From Bacteroidota bacterium (lineage in GTDB: Bacteria; Bacteroidota; Bacteroidia; Cytophagales; Cyclobacteriaceae), in NCBI GenBank assembly GCA_018266395.1, contig JAFEAM010000017.1, positions 178,321-242,320 on the forward strand: a stretch of DNA of 64,000 bases, written 5' to 3'. Positions within the stretch are counted from its first letter, which is position 1, and each line of letters starts with the position of its first letter. Made by a program: the position numbers and the translations under genes. Shown here piece after piece: positions 26,110 to 34,785 of this stretch. The notes beneath the pieces are model-generated. The model was given only the letters and a program-made list of their open reading frames with translations. It was not told where the DNA came from and did not search any database.

Positions 26110-27480
26110 CTATGGTTTGACCCTGGCTTCACTGTAGAAAACTCCTGGGGCACTTTTGCACCTGGAAGGCCTCTTGAAATAAGTTCCCTCAGTTGCATGG
26201 AGCACACCAGAGACCACCGCGGCGGACATAGAGGTTCCACTCATCAATGTGTAGGTCCATTTCTTTGTCACAGGATCTTTTAGGTACGTCGAGAAGACCA
26301 TCGTGCCCACGGTTACCATGTCGACTGTTCCTGCGCCATAGTTCGAATACGATGCGCATCGTTCTTCACATCCGATTGACGCAACTGTGAAGATGTGATT
26401 ATTCCCTGCAGGACCATTGAGGCAACCAGGATAATTCAGCGCCGCCTGTCCGCCATCGTTACCAGCAGCCATAACAACATAAACGCCAGATGCAGCAAGC
26501 GTCTCAATGTCTGATTTTATCGTGTTATCATAAGTATCGCAGTTAGTAATGCAATATGCCCCAAGACTCAAATTAACCACATCACCGGTAACACCAGGTA
26601 ATTGGTTTGCTAGTACAAGGTCCAGCGCTAAATGCAAGTTACTCCACTGTCCATTTCCTAGAGCGTCGAGAATCTTGATTGGCACCAAGGTTGCGCCCGA
26701 AGAAACCCCAGTATTAATATTAATTGATTGTCCAGCGTTGTTGACAAAAAACCCAGTCTGCTTAGCTCCAGCTATACCAGCAACATGAGTGCCATGGCCA
26801 TTGTCATCGCTGGTCATGTAGTTGCTACCAACATAGTTGTATCCAATGGTAGAGTCAATCTGAAGATCAGGGTGAGGGCTGATCCCAGTATCTACTATGT
26901 AAATACGAGTCTTTTTCCCAGCTGCGTCCTTATACCCCCCTGCCTTATCAACTGCGCAACTTAAGAATTGTCTGGCACCTCCAGGAACAGAAACCAGATT
27001 TTGCTGAATAGGCTGGCCTTGTTGAATAGGCTGGCCTTGCTGAATGGGTTGGCCTTGTTGGACAGGGTCAACACTTTTGATTTCAAAGTCTTGAATCAAG
27101 ATCTCTTCTTCTCCGGAAGCATCCTTAATTCCTCTTCTGATTTCTTCTGCTTTTGCAGAGTCGATTTTCAAGACTGCCCCTACTGCTATGTCAACGAATG
27201 GCCTTATGCTATCTGCGGAAATTCGATATTTGGTGCTAAGAGCTCCCTTTAACTCAGCGATTCTAGCATTCCTCGTAGTCCTTATTGATGCTGTATCCGA
27301 TTTGTTTGAACTATTTATGAGTGCATTTTCAGATGAACCCTTCATGAAAACAATATACCGGTTGGGTATAAGCCGCTTACCTTCTGCCTGTAAACTAAGT
27401 TCCTTGTTGCTCTTCTTATCTTTATTTCCGTTGCAGGTAAGCAACAAGCCGGTCAATAGTAATACCAATAATCGTTTCAT
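26110..27480 (-). CDS. Subtilisin-like S8 serine protease lipoprotein with I9-like propeptide
   Basis: A 456-residue protein with a lipoprotein signal (LLVLLLTGLLLTCNGNKDKK). An inhibitor-I9-like propeptide (about 40-135, starting IPNRYIVFMKG) is followed by three tandem QQGQPI hexapeptides, then the peptidase domain. The catalytic triad is visible as Asp in IVDTGISPHPD, His in NGHGTHVAGIAG and Ser in SGTSMSAAVVSGV; the oxyanion Asn is in MAAGNDGGQAALNYPG. Cysteine pairs (CITNC, CEERC) suggest disulfides in an extracytoplasmic site. It should be a surface-bound endopeptidase activated by propeptide removal, with the repeat as a linker. The gene is more AT-rich than its neighbours. Confidence 0.93.
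   Translation of the reverse strand: MKRLLVLLLTGLLLTCNGNKDKKSNKELSLQAEGKRLIPNRYIVFMKGSSENALINSSNKSDTASIRTTRNARIAELKGALSTKYRISADSIRPFVDIAVGAVLKIDSAKAEEIRRGIKDASGEEEILIQDFEIKSVDPVQQGQPIQQGQPIQQGQPIQQNLVSVPGGARQFLSCAVDKAGGYKDAAGKKTRIYIVDTGISPHPDLQIDSTIGYNYVGSNYMTSDDNGHGTHVAGIAGAKQTGFFVNNAGQSININTGVSSGATLVPIKILDALGNGQWSNLHLALDLVLANQLPGVTGDVVNLSLGAYCITNCDTYDNTIKSDIETLAASGVYVVMAAGNDGGQAALNYPGCLNGPAGNNHIFTVASIGCEERCASYSNYGAGTVDMVTVGTMVFSTYLKDPVTKKWTYTLMSGTSMSAAVVSGVLHATEGTYFKRPSRCKSAPGVFYSEARVKP
27007..27060 (-). repeat. Three 18-base tandem repeats encoding QQGQPI
   Basis: Units 27007-27024, 27025-27042 and 27043-27060 differ at only a few positions, plus a partial fourth copy at 27001-27006. They stay in frame and lie between propeptide and catalytic domain of the S8 protease. 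Copy number could vary by slippage without breaking the frame. Confidence 0.9.
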
Positions 27481-27552
27481 GGGTGGTGGGGTTTAGGTTT
27501 CTGAAATTAAGAATATGCGCCCGAATTTCAATTCCATTTTGCATCAATTGAA

Positions 27553-27570
27553 GATTCTTTGTGAAGAATC
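27553..27570. promoter_or_regulatory. Inverted repeat in the S8 protease / NIPSNAP divergent gap
   Basis: GATTCTT-TGTG-AAGAATC is a perfect seven-base-pair inverted repeat, extendable to ten pairs (ATTG...CAAT) with a bulge. It lies between two divergent starts and could be a shared operator. No known regulator motif is recognised. Confidence 0.3.
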
Positions 27571-27657
27571 AATGGCCAAATCATTGAATTTCTGTTTGCT
27601 AGTTCAGCAAGTAATTATAAAGGATTAGATGATCATGAACTTCATGCAGGACAGTGT

Positions 27658-27665
27658 TACTTTTG
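27658..27665 (+). promoter_or_regulatory. -7 promoter element for the NIPSNAP gene
   Basis: TACTTTTG matches TAnnTTTG exactly and ends 17 bases before the ATG at 27683. It lies downstream of the in-frame ATG at 27629 and thereby excludes it. Confidence 0.6.
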
Positions 27666-27682
27666 GTAAAATCGCCCAAGAA

Positions 27683-28444
27683 ATGAAAGCTTTGTTTCTT
27701 CTCTTCATCTTATTCACAAGTTTCACAGTAGCTGCCCAATCCGAATCCTTCGAACTCCGCATCTACCATTTTGCCGAAGCCAAGAGCTATGCCACTACTG
27801 AGCAATTCCTTCAAAATGCCCTACTTCCGGCACTCCACCAGCAAGGTATTACCCGAATCGGGGTCTTTAAGCCTGCGGCCAGGGACACCATCCACAAGAA
27901 CAGCCTGTATATCCTTATCCCATATAAAGACCTCAATCAGATGGACAAGGTCAATGCAACTCTTTGGAACGATCAGGCTTTTCTAAAAGCAGGCGAGGCC
28001 TACCTCAATGCGCCATGGGATCAGCCACCGTACCAGCGAATCGAGACAATTGTTCTCAAAGCATTCAAGGATATGCCGCAATTGGAGAAACCGGGACTCA
28101 AAGGACCGAGAGAGAACAGGATTTACGAACTGCGCAGTTATGAAGGGGCTACAGAAAAACTCTACCGGAGCAAAGTGCACATGTTCAACGAAGGGAAGGA
28201 GATAGGGCTTTTTAAACGTCTTAAGTTCAATGCGATCTTCTACGCAGAGACCCTGGCAGGGTCCCGCATGCCAAACCTGATGTACATGACCTCCTTTGAG
28301 AATATGGCCGAACGGGACAGCCACTGGAAGTTATTTGGTGATGACCCCGAATGGAAGGTGCTGTCAGCCAAGCCGGAATATCAGCACACCGTTTCCAGGA
28401 TCGAAATACACTTTCTTACCCCCACAGAATATTCTGACTACTAA
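27683..28444 (+). CDS. Secreted NIPSNAP-domain protein
   Basis: A 253-residue protein with a signal peptide (MKALFLLFILFTSFTVAAQ). Two ferredoxin-fold NIPSNAP-type units follow. The first starts FELRIYHFAEAKSYATTEQF, and the second RIYELRSYEGATEKLYRSKV continues to LMYMTSFENMAERDSHWKLF. The duplicated form with an export signal is common in Bacteroidota. The fold is that of small dimeric alpha/beta-barrel proteins, but no enzymatic activity is known for this branch. It diverges from the S8 protease gene, and two small cytoplasmic-type genes follow on the same strand. Confidence 0.9.
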   Translation: MKALFLLFILFTSFTVAAQSESFELRIYHFAEAKSYATTEQFLQNALLPALHQQGITRIGVFKPAARDTIHKNSLYILIPYKDLNQMDKVNATLWNDQAFLKAGEAYLNAPWDQPPYQRIETIVLKAFKDMPQLEKPGLKGPRENRIYELRSYEGATEKLYRSKVHMFNEGKEIGLFKRLKFNAIFYAETLAGSRMPNLMYMTSFENMAERDSHWKLFGDDPEWKVLSAKPEYQHTVSRIEIHFLTPTEYSDY

Positions 28445-28495
28445 GGATTTCTTCTGGAATCAAAAGAATATCTTTGGCTGATCAACAGTTGGCTT

Positions 28496-28957
28496 GTGGG
28501 AAATGATTTTGATTTTCTGATCGGGCAATGGAGGGTGGTGAATTCCAGGCTCCGTCACTGGCTTTGCGACTCGACCGAGTGGTTTGAATTTGAATCTGTA
28601 CACACGGAAAAGAAACTGGCCAGCGGTCTGGGAACTTTTGCGATGCATGAATACCTGCTTGAGGGATCAGCGTTTGCAAGGAGCGTGCTGCGGCAGTATA
28701 GTCCATTGGACCAATTCTGGAAAATATGCCGGATGGATGCCATGAGTCCTGTAAGGTTTTCTGAATTGATTGGCTCTTTCTGGGCAGGCAAGGGCAGGTT
28801 CCTCTCCAGGGGGATATTCAAAGGTCAGGATGTTCTCGTGTGGGTGGAGTGGACGAAAGTGTGTGAGACCTTCGTGTGTTGGGAGCAGGCACTCTCTGGT
28901 GACAACGGTAAGACCTGGGAGACCAATTGGGTAATGGAGTTCTATAGGGTGGGCTAG
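28496..28957 (+). CDS. Conserved hypothetical protein, DUF1579-like
   Basis: A 153-residue protein starting at GTG 28496 (the frame has no ATG and is closed 54 bases upstream). It begins FDFLIGQWRVVNSRLRH, a start shared by small lipocalin-like proteins of the DUF1579 type, and has evenly spaced Trp residues (WFEFES, WKICRMD, VWVEWTKV, WETNWVMEF). No signal peptide is present, so it is cytoplasmic by appearance. The fold suggests binding of a small hydrophobic molecule; the function is unknown. It sits 51 bases after the NIPSNAP gene and 23 before the next gene, so the three may be co-transcribed. Confidence 0.7.
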   Translation: MGNDFDFLIGQWRVVNSRLRHWLCDSTEWFEFESVHTEKKLASGLGTFAMHEYLLEGSAFARSVLRQYSPLDQFWKICRMDAMSPVRFSELIGSFWAGKGRFLSRGIFKGQDVLVWVEWTKVCETFVCWEQALSGDNGKTWETNWVMEFYRVG

Positions 28958-28980
28958 GTGTCAGCCAAAGCCATTCAAGA

Positions 28981-29406
28981 ATGATTCAGTCAGAAGGCGA
29001 AATTCTTCACATCATCGAGGGCTTCAAGGACCGGACTCTTCCTTCCGGCGAATGGAACCACCAGGCGCATCTTATCACAGCGCTATGGGCGCATACTAAT
29101 TTTAACTCGGATGAGGCAGTGTGCTTTATGCGTGCGGGCATTATTACCTACAATGCTTCCAGTGGCGGGCGCAATACGGCTACGGAGGGATATCATGAAA
29201 CGATGACGCTTTTCTGGTGCAGGGTTATCGATGGATATGTGAAAGCGCACACGGATAAGCCCCTGCTTCTGCTTTGTCAGGAATTTCTGAAGAGTGAATG
29301 GTCGTCAAAAGATTTGCCGCTGCAGTACTACTCGAAGGAAAGACTTTTCTCCACAAAAGCACGGGCCATGTGGCTGGAGCCGGATCTTAAGTTGTTTCTG
29401 GAGTAG
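28981..29406 (+). CDS. Conserved small hypothetical protein (WNHQAHL family)
   Basis: A 141-residue soluble protein. Recognisable conserved features are GEWNHQAHLITALWA near residue 25 and GGRNTATEGYHETMTLFWCRV near residue 62, with well-kept His, Tyr and Trp residues that look like a metal or ligand site. The same arrangement occurs in short uncharacterised proteins across Proteobacteria and Bacteroidota. No function is known to me. It ends 12 bases from the convergent DUF5690 gene. Confidence 0.75.
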   Translation: MIQSEGEILHIIEGFKDRTLPSGEWNHQAHLITALWAHTNFNSDEAVCFMRAGIITYNASSGGRNTATEGYHETMTLFWCRVIDGYVKAHTDKPLLLLCQEFLKSEWSSKDLPLQYYSKERLFSTKARAMWLEPDLKLFLE

Positions 29407-29418
29407 TCTTTTGCTTTG

Positions 29419-30732
29419 TTATTTCGCCTCTGAGATCCTGACCTGTGATTTCCATCGGGCACTGAAGTAAATCATAGAACCGATAACGAGCAGGCTTCCC
29501 GCAATGGAAAGTACGTATGCGCCCCCCGAAAAGAAATCAAGCCAGCTGAGATTGCGATGGCCGAATTGCTTGTAGAACATCACTGAAACACTACCGACAT
29601 ATCCGACTGAGTCGGCGACATACATTACAAATCCCACGGTTCCGGAGACATGGAATGTTGCAAGCAGGCGGTCAAAGAAGGAACTGTTGAAAGGTATATA
29701 TCCAAGATACAGGCCGAACCCGATCAGCGTCATCCACACGGGTGCACTGATCATCTGCTCCTGGAAGAGCCATGTGGCTACCCCCACCAGGATACTGCCT
29801 GCCAGGATGAGCCAGTGAATGACCTGAAGGGCTGTCCGGTTGTCGCGGATCATTACCATGCTTCCAATCATTACAAGGCAGGCGATGCTGATGGGTGTCT
29901 CTGTTGCAGTAAATATTTCCGGAGAATTGCCATACCCGAGTGATTTCCAGATATCAGCAGAAAAATTATCCCTGAACTCTCTGAATGTGGTGAGCATGGC
30001 ATAGAATAGCACAATCAATACCAAGCCGAAGAAGAAACGGGAAATAAATGCCTTTCGCTCCGGACCTGGCATGGGTTGACGCTTTGTCCTGTGCTGCTCA
30101 TCAGCTGCCGTTGGAGGAGGCACCTGATTCAATAACCAGAGGAAGAATAGCAGGGGCACCATGAACACCAGGGCGCCAACAAAAGGCATCCATGTTTCTG
30201 AGACGTGCCAGTCGCGCATGATGAAACCTCCCACAGACTTGCAAAGTCCTGCTGAGAAGATAAAACTTACCGCGAGTGATGCACCGAGGAAGTCCGTATT
30301 GCGTCTGCCTTCGAGGTAACCGAACACCATTCCCCAAACCAGCCCAAGGGGAAATCCATTGGTAAACAGAAAAAGCAAATTGTAGGGAGCGGGCACCAGG
30401 GCGAACAGTAGCCATGAGAGGCTTGCAATGATCACGCAGATCAGAATCCCCATTCCGCGCGAAGCGGCCCTGAGTTCGCTGATGATCTTGATACCTGCAA
30501 ACTTCGACGAAGCATAGCCTGCCACCTGGAACGTCACCAGCCAGATTTTATAATCGACGCCGGCATACGACAAACCCTCAAATGTGGCGACGGCAAATGT
30601 CTTGCGAAGCGCATAGATGCAGGTGTACAGACAGAAGGCACTGATGGCAGCAAATAGTGAAAGGGTTAGAGGGTGACTTTCCTGAAGCCATTTCCTGATC
30701 CTGCTTTGGTCAGCCGGTAAGTCCTTGCTCAT
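29419..30732 (-). CDS. DUF5690-type MFS-like membrane protein
   Basis: A 437-residue protein with about 12 membrane helices in the pattern of a major-facilitator transporter (TCIYALRKTFAVATF near helix 1, GMVFGYLEGRRNTDFLGA after helix 4). It matches the Bacteroidota family DUF5690 in layout. The start at 30732 (MSKDLPADQSRIRKWLQE) is chosen over an upstream ATG at 30804 that would lie deep in the previous gene; even so, it overlaps the 3' end of the PHP-phosphatase gene by 23 bases, so the two are probably translationally coupled. Substrate unknown. Confidence 0.82.
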   Translation of the reverse strand: MSKDLPADQSRIRKWLQESHPLTLSLFAAISAFCLYTCIYALRKTFAVATFEGLSYAGVDYKIWLVTFQVAGYASSKFAGIKIISELRAASRGMGILICVIIASLSWLLFALVPAPYNLLFLFTNGFPLGLVWGMVFGYLEGRRNTDFLGASLAVSFIFSAGLCKSVGGFIMRDWHVSETWMPFVGALVFMVPLLFFLWLLNQVPPPTAADEQHRTKRQPMPGPERKAFISRFFFGLVLIVLFYAMLTTFREFRDNFSADIWKSLGYGNSPEIFTATETPISIACLVMIGSMVMIRDNRTALQVIHWLILAGSILVGVATWLFQEQMISAPVWMTLIGFGLYLGYIPFNSSFFDRLLATFHVSGTVGFVMYVADSVGYVGSVSVMFYKQFGHRNLSWLDFFSGGAYVLSIAGSLLVIGSMIYFSARWKSQVRISEAK

Positions 30733-31555
30733 TGAATCGTTGTGATATCCATTTTCCCGCCGACAATATATGAATCTCCCTGTAACCGGCCTGCAGCAGA
30801 ACATGAGCAGCGGTAGTGAACTCCCTGACCAGGTCGGTTTTTACATGCGCATCTGAACTAATGGTGACCCGTATGCCAAGTTTGTGTGCACGTTCGAGAA
30901 CCCAGGGGCTGGGGTAGGTGGTGGGATACTTCTTTTGATAGATTCCCCGCGTATTTACTTCAAGGATGCAGCCATGTCTTGCAATCTCCATTAGCGTTAG
31001 TTCAATCTCATTCCGCCACCATGTATCATTCTCACTAAAGTATTGACCATGCAGATTCTGAATCTTGATCTTATCCATGTGCCCGATAATATCAGGCCGT
31101 GAATCCCTGATCATCCTGCGGGTTGAGTCAAAATAGACCCTGGCAGCCTCCTGAAAGTTGTTTTGATAGATCCTGGCCAGTTCCGTTTTGAACCGTTCGT
31201 GCGGCCCGTCAATTTCCATTGCGGTACCTGGCACTCCACCAATCAGGTGCACCGAGCCGATGGTGAAGTCGAGCTGGTTGCGAAAGTCAGCTGGTCCAAT
31301 TACATCGGGAATGTAATCCACTTCCAGCCCGGCGTAAACTTCCACTCCTTCATGCAGTTCGTCTGCTTTCCTGATTTCCTCAAGGTAAGTATGGAAATGA
31401 TCTTTGACCATGCACCAGGGCAGTTTGGGAAGGAATGGTGCATGCGAAGAGAATCCAATTGCCCGCAGACCCAACCTGACAGCCTCATCGGTGATTTCAT
31501 TAACTGTATGCTTGCCGTCACAATAGCGTGTATGGCAATGAAAGTTGGTCCACAT
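30710..31555 (-). CDS. PHP-domain histidinol-phosphatase-like phosphoesterase
   Basis: A 281-residue protein of the HisK/PHP type. Metal ligands are visible as NFHCHTRYCDG at the N-terminus, GLEVDYIPD (Glu), SVHLIGG, IIGHMDKIK and late SSDAHVKTDLV. The class typically removes phosphate from L-histidinol phosphate using a trinuclear metal site, but no his genes are nearby, so another phosphoester substrate is possible. The start at ATG 31555 is chosen over a TTG three codons upstream. The gene overlaps the DUF5690 membrane protein gene downstream and diverges from the phosphatase-superfamily gene. Confidence 0.88.
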   Translation of the reverse strand: MWTNFHCHTRYCDGKHTVNEITDEAVRLGLRAIGFSSHAPFLPKLPWCMVKDHFHTYLEEIRKADELHEGVEVYAGLEVDYIPDVIGPADFRNQLDFTIGSVHLIGGVPGTAMEIDGPHERFKTELARIYQNNFQEAARVYFDSTRRMIRDSRPDIIGHMDKIKIQNLHGQYFSENDTWWRNEIELTLMEIARHGCILEVNTRGIYQKKYPTTYPSPWVLERAHKLGIRVTISSDAHVKTDLVREFTTAAHVLLQAGYREIHILSAGKWISQRFNEQGLTG

Positions 31556-31617
31556 GAATCTCAATTAAAACTCCAATGGTACCGCAAACTATTATATTGT
31601 AGCGACATCATCTATTC

Positions 31618-32709
31618 ATGAGGACAATCAGATTAACATGCATTCTTTGGATTACCGTCACCAGCCTTCTGTTTGGTCAGTCAGGTCACAAAACAAAAAA
31701 TGTAATCCTTATTACGCTGGACGGAATGCGATGGCAGGAGGTATTCGGCGGGGCGGAGCAGCGGCTTATATGCAAAGAATTCGTGCAGGATTCTGCTTCT
31801 GTAGTGAGAGATTTCTGGGGCGAGACGCCTGAAATCAGGAGATCCAGACTAATGCCCTTTGTGTGGACCGAAATAGCAACGAAGGGCCAGTTACTGGGCA
31901 ACCGTCAATATGGAAATTTTGTGAATGTGACAAACCGTCAATGGTTTTCCTATCCGGGCTACAATGAATTGCTTTGTGGTTTCGCCGATGATGAGCGCAT
32001 TCATTCCAACGACAAATTCAATAATCCAAACCAGACCATACTTGAATACATCAATAATCAGTCGGCATTCAAAGGCCAAGTTGCTGCCTATACTTCATGG
32101 GATGTTTTCCCTTTTATAATTAATGCGGAGCGCAGCGGTGTCAGGGTAAATTCAGGCCTGGTCACACAGTCGCCGGCTGTAACAGAGAATGAACGGCTGC
32201 TGAATGACCTTATGTTCCAGTTACCCAACCCCCTTGGTGACGTGCGGCTGGACGCATTTACCTATCACTATGCGTTCGAATACCTGAAGAAGAACAAACC
32301 CCGGTTGATGTATTTGTCATTTGACGAAACCGACGATTTTGCTCATCAGGGCAGGTATGAATGGTACCTTCGATCTGCGCATTACACGGATTTCTTCATC
32401 CGGTCTATATGGAATTTCTGCCAGTCTGATCCACAATATCGAGGCAGCACCACGCTTATTATTACCTGCGATCATGGACGTGGAAATGTGGGGAAATCCG
32501 ATTGGCGGGATCATGGAATCAGCGTGTCAGGCGCCGATCAGATTTGGATGGCAATGATTGGACCAGACACACCAGCTGGCGGCGAGCGCCGGAATCAGGA
32601 ACAGAACTATCAGAATCAGCTAGCCAGAACCATTGTCTCACTTTTAGGCCTTCAGCTTCCACCGGAACACAAGGCAGGCAAGCTGATGGAAGGGATTATT
32701 AAAAGGTAG
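31618..32709 (+). CDS. Secreted alkaline-phosphatase-superfamily hydrolase
   Basis: A 363-residue protein with a signal peptide (ILWITVTSLLFGQSG). The superfamily metal-site motifs are in order: ILITLDGMRWQEVFGG near the start, FDETDDFAHQGRYEWY in the middle and ITCDHGRGNVGKSDWRDHG near the end. YPGYNELLCG occupies the position of the usual nucleophile region. It should cleave phosphate or sulfate esters outside the cytoplasm; the substrate is not readable. It diverges from the PHP phosphoesterase, 62 bases apart. A weak hairpin follows its stop codon. Confidence 0.87.
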   Translation: MRTIRLTCILWITVTSLLFGQSGHKTKNVILITLDGMRWQEVFGGAEQRLICKEFVQDSASVVRDFWGETPEIRRSRLMPFVWTEIATKGQLLGNRQYGNFVNVTNRQWFSYPGYNELLCGFADDERIHSNDKFNNPNQTILEYINNQSAFKGQVAAYTSWDVFPFIINAERSGVRVNSGLVTQSPAVTENERLLNDLMFQLPNPLGDVRLDAFTYHYAFEYLKKNKPRLMYLSFDETDDFAHQGRYEWYLRSAHYTDFFIRSIWNFCQSDPQYRGSTTLIITCDHGRGNVGKSDWRDHGISVSGADQIWMAMIGPDTPAGGERRNQEQNYQNQLARTIVSLLGLQLPPEHKAGKLMEGIIKR

Positions 32710-32740
32710 TATCTAATTAAGCAATTGACAATTAGCTACT
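32708..32740 (+). terminator. Imperfect 11-bp stem-loop after the phosphatase gene
   Basis: AGTATCTAATT pairs with AATTAGCTACT with one mismatch and an 11-base loop. No T-run follows, so termination would be weak. Confidence 0.35.
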
Positions 32741-32796
32741 TGGACTTGTTAATGTTAAGTTTTTTCGCTGGACTTTAATATATTGTTACGGCATTT

Positions 32797-32804
32797 TAGA
32801 TTTG
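32797..32804 (+). promoter_or_regulatory. -7 promoter element for the Lys-rich protein gene
   Basis: TAGATTTG matches TAnnTTTG exactly and ends 16 bases before the ATG at 32821. The surrounding 100 bases are AT-rich. Confidence 0.6.
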
Positions 32805-32820
32805 AGAAAAGCAAAGTCTT

Positions 32821-33102
32821 ATGTCCAAGACCGACAAGAGCGTAAAGAAAGAAGCTGAATTGAAATTCAGCGCCAGCATCATGCAGACTACCGAAGCTAT
32901 GTCGGTGAAGCAGCCTTCCAGGAAGTTGAAGAAAGCAGTGAAAAAGGCTTCAAAGAAGCTGACCAAGGCTGTTATTAAAGACCTGAAAAAATCTGCTTCA
33001 TTGAGCAAGAAGGCAGAAAAAGCAGAAAAAAAGGCCGCAAAAAAGAAGGATAAGGGAGCTGCGGTCAGTGCAACTTCAAACGGCGTACCAGCCAAGGGAT
33101 AA
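32821..33102 (+). CDS. Small Lys/Ala-rich basic protein (histone H1-like)
   Basis: A 93-residue protein with 27 lysines (29%), many in KK or KKA blocks from residue 34 on (KLKKAVKKASKKLTKAVIKD). The composition resembles H1-like or Hc1-like nucleoid proteins, but no specific domain is recognised. The first 30 residues are less basic and contain FSASIMQTTEAM. It should bind nucleic acid non-specifically, or possibly ribosomes or polyanions; that is inference from charge. The gene has its own promoter and stands alone, converging on the M20 gene 39 bases away. Confidence 0.75.
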   Translation: MSKTDKSVKKEAELKFSASIMQTTEAMSVKQPSRKLKKAVKKASKKLTKAVIKDLKKSASLSKKAEKAEKKAAKKKDKGAAVSATSNGVPAKG

Positions 33103-33141
33103 CCAAGTCAGGTTCTCACCAGGCAATTGACTTATTATCAA

Positions 33142-34563
33142 TTATTTCCTGTAGTCCAGTGCGGGCTTACGGTCTCCAATCAGCGCCTCGTATTTGAATT
33201 CTGGTCCAGTCTTGGTTTTGAACTCTTTCCAGGCAGCATCAATTGTAGCGGGCGTGGTGAAAAGATCCACTGCAGTAAGGGCTATGGCCTTTGCGGCCAT
33301 CATCATCCCCTTGTAGCCGATGGTGGTTCCTCCGGCTGCAACGGCCTGCCAGCTATGCGCTGATGTTCCGGGAACCCATGTAGCAGTACCAAGTCCAACC
33401 GTTGGCACAACCCAACTCACGTCTCCGACATCGGTGGAAGCGCTGCCGTCATACTGGCGCAAGGGACCGATAATGTTGGTGGATTCCAGGGTAGGCACTT
33501 GCCCTGTAAAGGTTCTTTGAATTTTTTCGGCGAATGCACGCTCTTCAGGTGTATAGGTGTATCCACCTACCGTGCGCAGGTTGGCGTCCATCACTTTGGC
33601 GAGGGTTTCATTGCCCAGCAATTCGTGAACCCCTCCGGTGACTTCAACTTCAACGCGAGTTTCCGTTCCCATAGCTGCGCCCTGCGCGGCTTTTTCAATT
33701 CGCTCCCATATCGTCTTCACGTTGTCCCGCCTCGGGTTGCGCACGTAGTAATAGACTTCAGCAAAGGCTGGCACTACATTTGGCGCTTCGCCGCCGCGCG
33801 TAATGACATAATGTATTCTTGTTTCCTGTGGCACATGTTCCCTGAGCATGTTCACCATTACATCCATGGCTTCGACTGCATCCAGTGCTGATCTACCTCT
33901 TTCAGGCGAAGCAGCAGCATGTGATGCAACTCCATAGAATCTGAACTTGCCGGTCTTATTGGCAAGGGAAGAACCATAACTGGCAGAGTTAGCCATCGAG
34001 GGATGCCAGTGCAATACGATGTCAACATCTTTGAAAAGTCCTTCACGTACCATATAGACTTTTCCTGAGCCTCCTTCTTCGGCCGGAGTTCCATAGAACC
34101 GGACAGTGCCCTGGCGCTTGTTGGCTACCAACCACTCTTTCACGGCAAGTGCTGCCGCGCTGGAAGCAACGCCGAAGAGATGATGCCCGCAGGCATGACC
34201 CGCCACCTGTCCGGGGATGGGTTTTAATTCCGGCACCGCCTCCTGCGCCACGCCAGGGAGTGCATCGAATTCACCGAGTATGCCAATCACAGGTTTCCCA
34301 CCGCCGAAGGTGGCGACGAAAGCGGTGGGCATGCCTGCCACATTATTCGTTACCGTGAACCCGGCATCTTTGAGGGTCTGCTGGAGAAGTTCCGAACTCT
34401 TGTATTCCTGGAAGCCCACCTCGGCATAGGTCCATATTTGTTTAGCCTTGTCTGAGTAGACGTTGTATTTCGCATCGATTGATTTGACTATGTCCTGTTT
34501 AGACATCTGGGACCACGATGGCAGGCTCAATACAACAAACAAGAATGGCAAGGTTCTCTTCAT
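33142..34563 (-). CDS. Secreted M20-family amidohydrolase, AbgB-like
   Basis: A 473-residue protein with a signal peptide (LPFLFVVLSLPSWSQMS). Zinc-site motifs are GHACGHHLFGVASSA and TPAEEGGSGKVYMVREG followed by VDIVLHWHPS. The segment GSASTDVGDVSWVVP is typical of p-aminobenzoyl-glutamate hydrolase subunit B and related aminoacylases. A lid/dimerisation domain (about 195-320) interrupts the catalytic domain as usual. It should hydrolyse N-acyl amino acids or folate breakdown products in the periplasm. There is no abgA partner or transporter next to it. Confidence 0.93.
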   Translation of the reverse strand: MKRTLPFLFVVLSLPSWSQMSKQDIVKSIDAKYNVYSDKAKQIWTYAEVGFQEYKSSELLQQTLKDAGFTVTNNVAGMPTAFVATFGGGKPVIGILGEFDALPGVAQEAVPELKPIPGQVAGHACGHHLFGVASSAAALAVKEWLVANKRQGTVRFYGTPAEEGGSGKVYMVREGLFKDVDIVLHWHPSMANSASYGSSLANKTGKFRFYGVASHAAASPERGRSALDAVEAMDVMVNMLREHVPQETRIHYVITRGGEAPNVVPAFAEVYYYVRNPRRDNVKTIWERIEKAAQGAAMGTETRVEVEVTGGVHELLGNETLAKVMDANLRTVGGYTYTPEERAFAEKIQRTFTGQVPTLESTNIIGPLRQYDGSASTDVGDVSWVVPTVGLGTATWVPGTSAHSWQAVAAGGTTIGYKGMMMAAKAIALTAVDLFTTPATIDAAWKEFKTKTGPEFKYEALIGDRKPALDYRK

Positions 34564-34579
34564 GACTTGGCGTTTTGTT

Positions 34580-34587
34580 CAAACATA
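34580..34587 (-). promoter_or_regulatory. -7 promoter element for the M20 gene
   Basis: Minus-strand TATGTTTG matches TAnnTTTG exactly, 16 bases before the ATG at 34563. Confidence 0.55.
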
Positions 34588-34765
34588 ACCGCAATCCCTC
34601 TGTGACCGGCAGAATTTACAAAACCGGGCTATGGAATGAATACACGGTAAGGTAAAGAGACCAATGGAAAAAAGGGAAGGATTTTGAATCGAAGGATCCA
34701 TCTACCGGCACGTGCGAGCCCCAGTCGCCGGCAGAAAGGAGGTGAAATGAATGGTTAATTTTTGA

Positions 34766-34773
34766 TAAGTTTG
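34766..34773 (+). promoter_or_regulatory. -7 promoter element for the first propeller kinase
   Basis: TAAGTTTG matches TAnnTTTG exactly and ends 12 bases before the ATG at 34786. A second TTTG lies two bases upstream. The element lies after an in-frame ATG at 34762, which argues against that start. Confidence 0.5.
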
Positions 34774-34785
34774 AATGCCCAACCC

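Noticed and set aside
27001-27060. Short tandem repeats considered as a CRISPR array
   Set aside because: Units are contiguous without spacers, stay in frame inside a protease gene and encode a clear linker.
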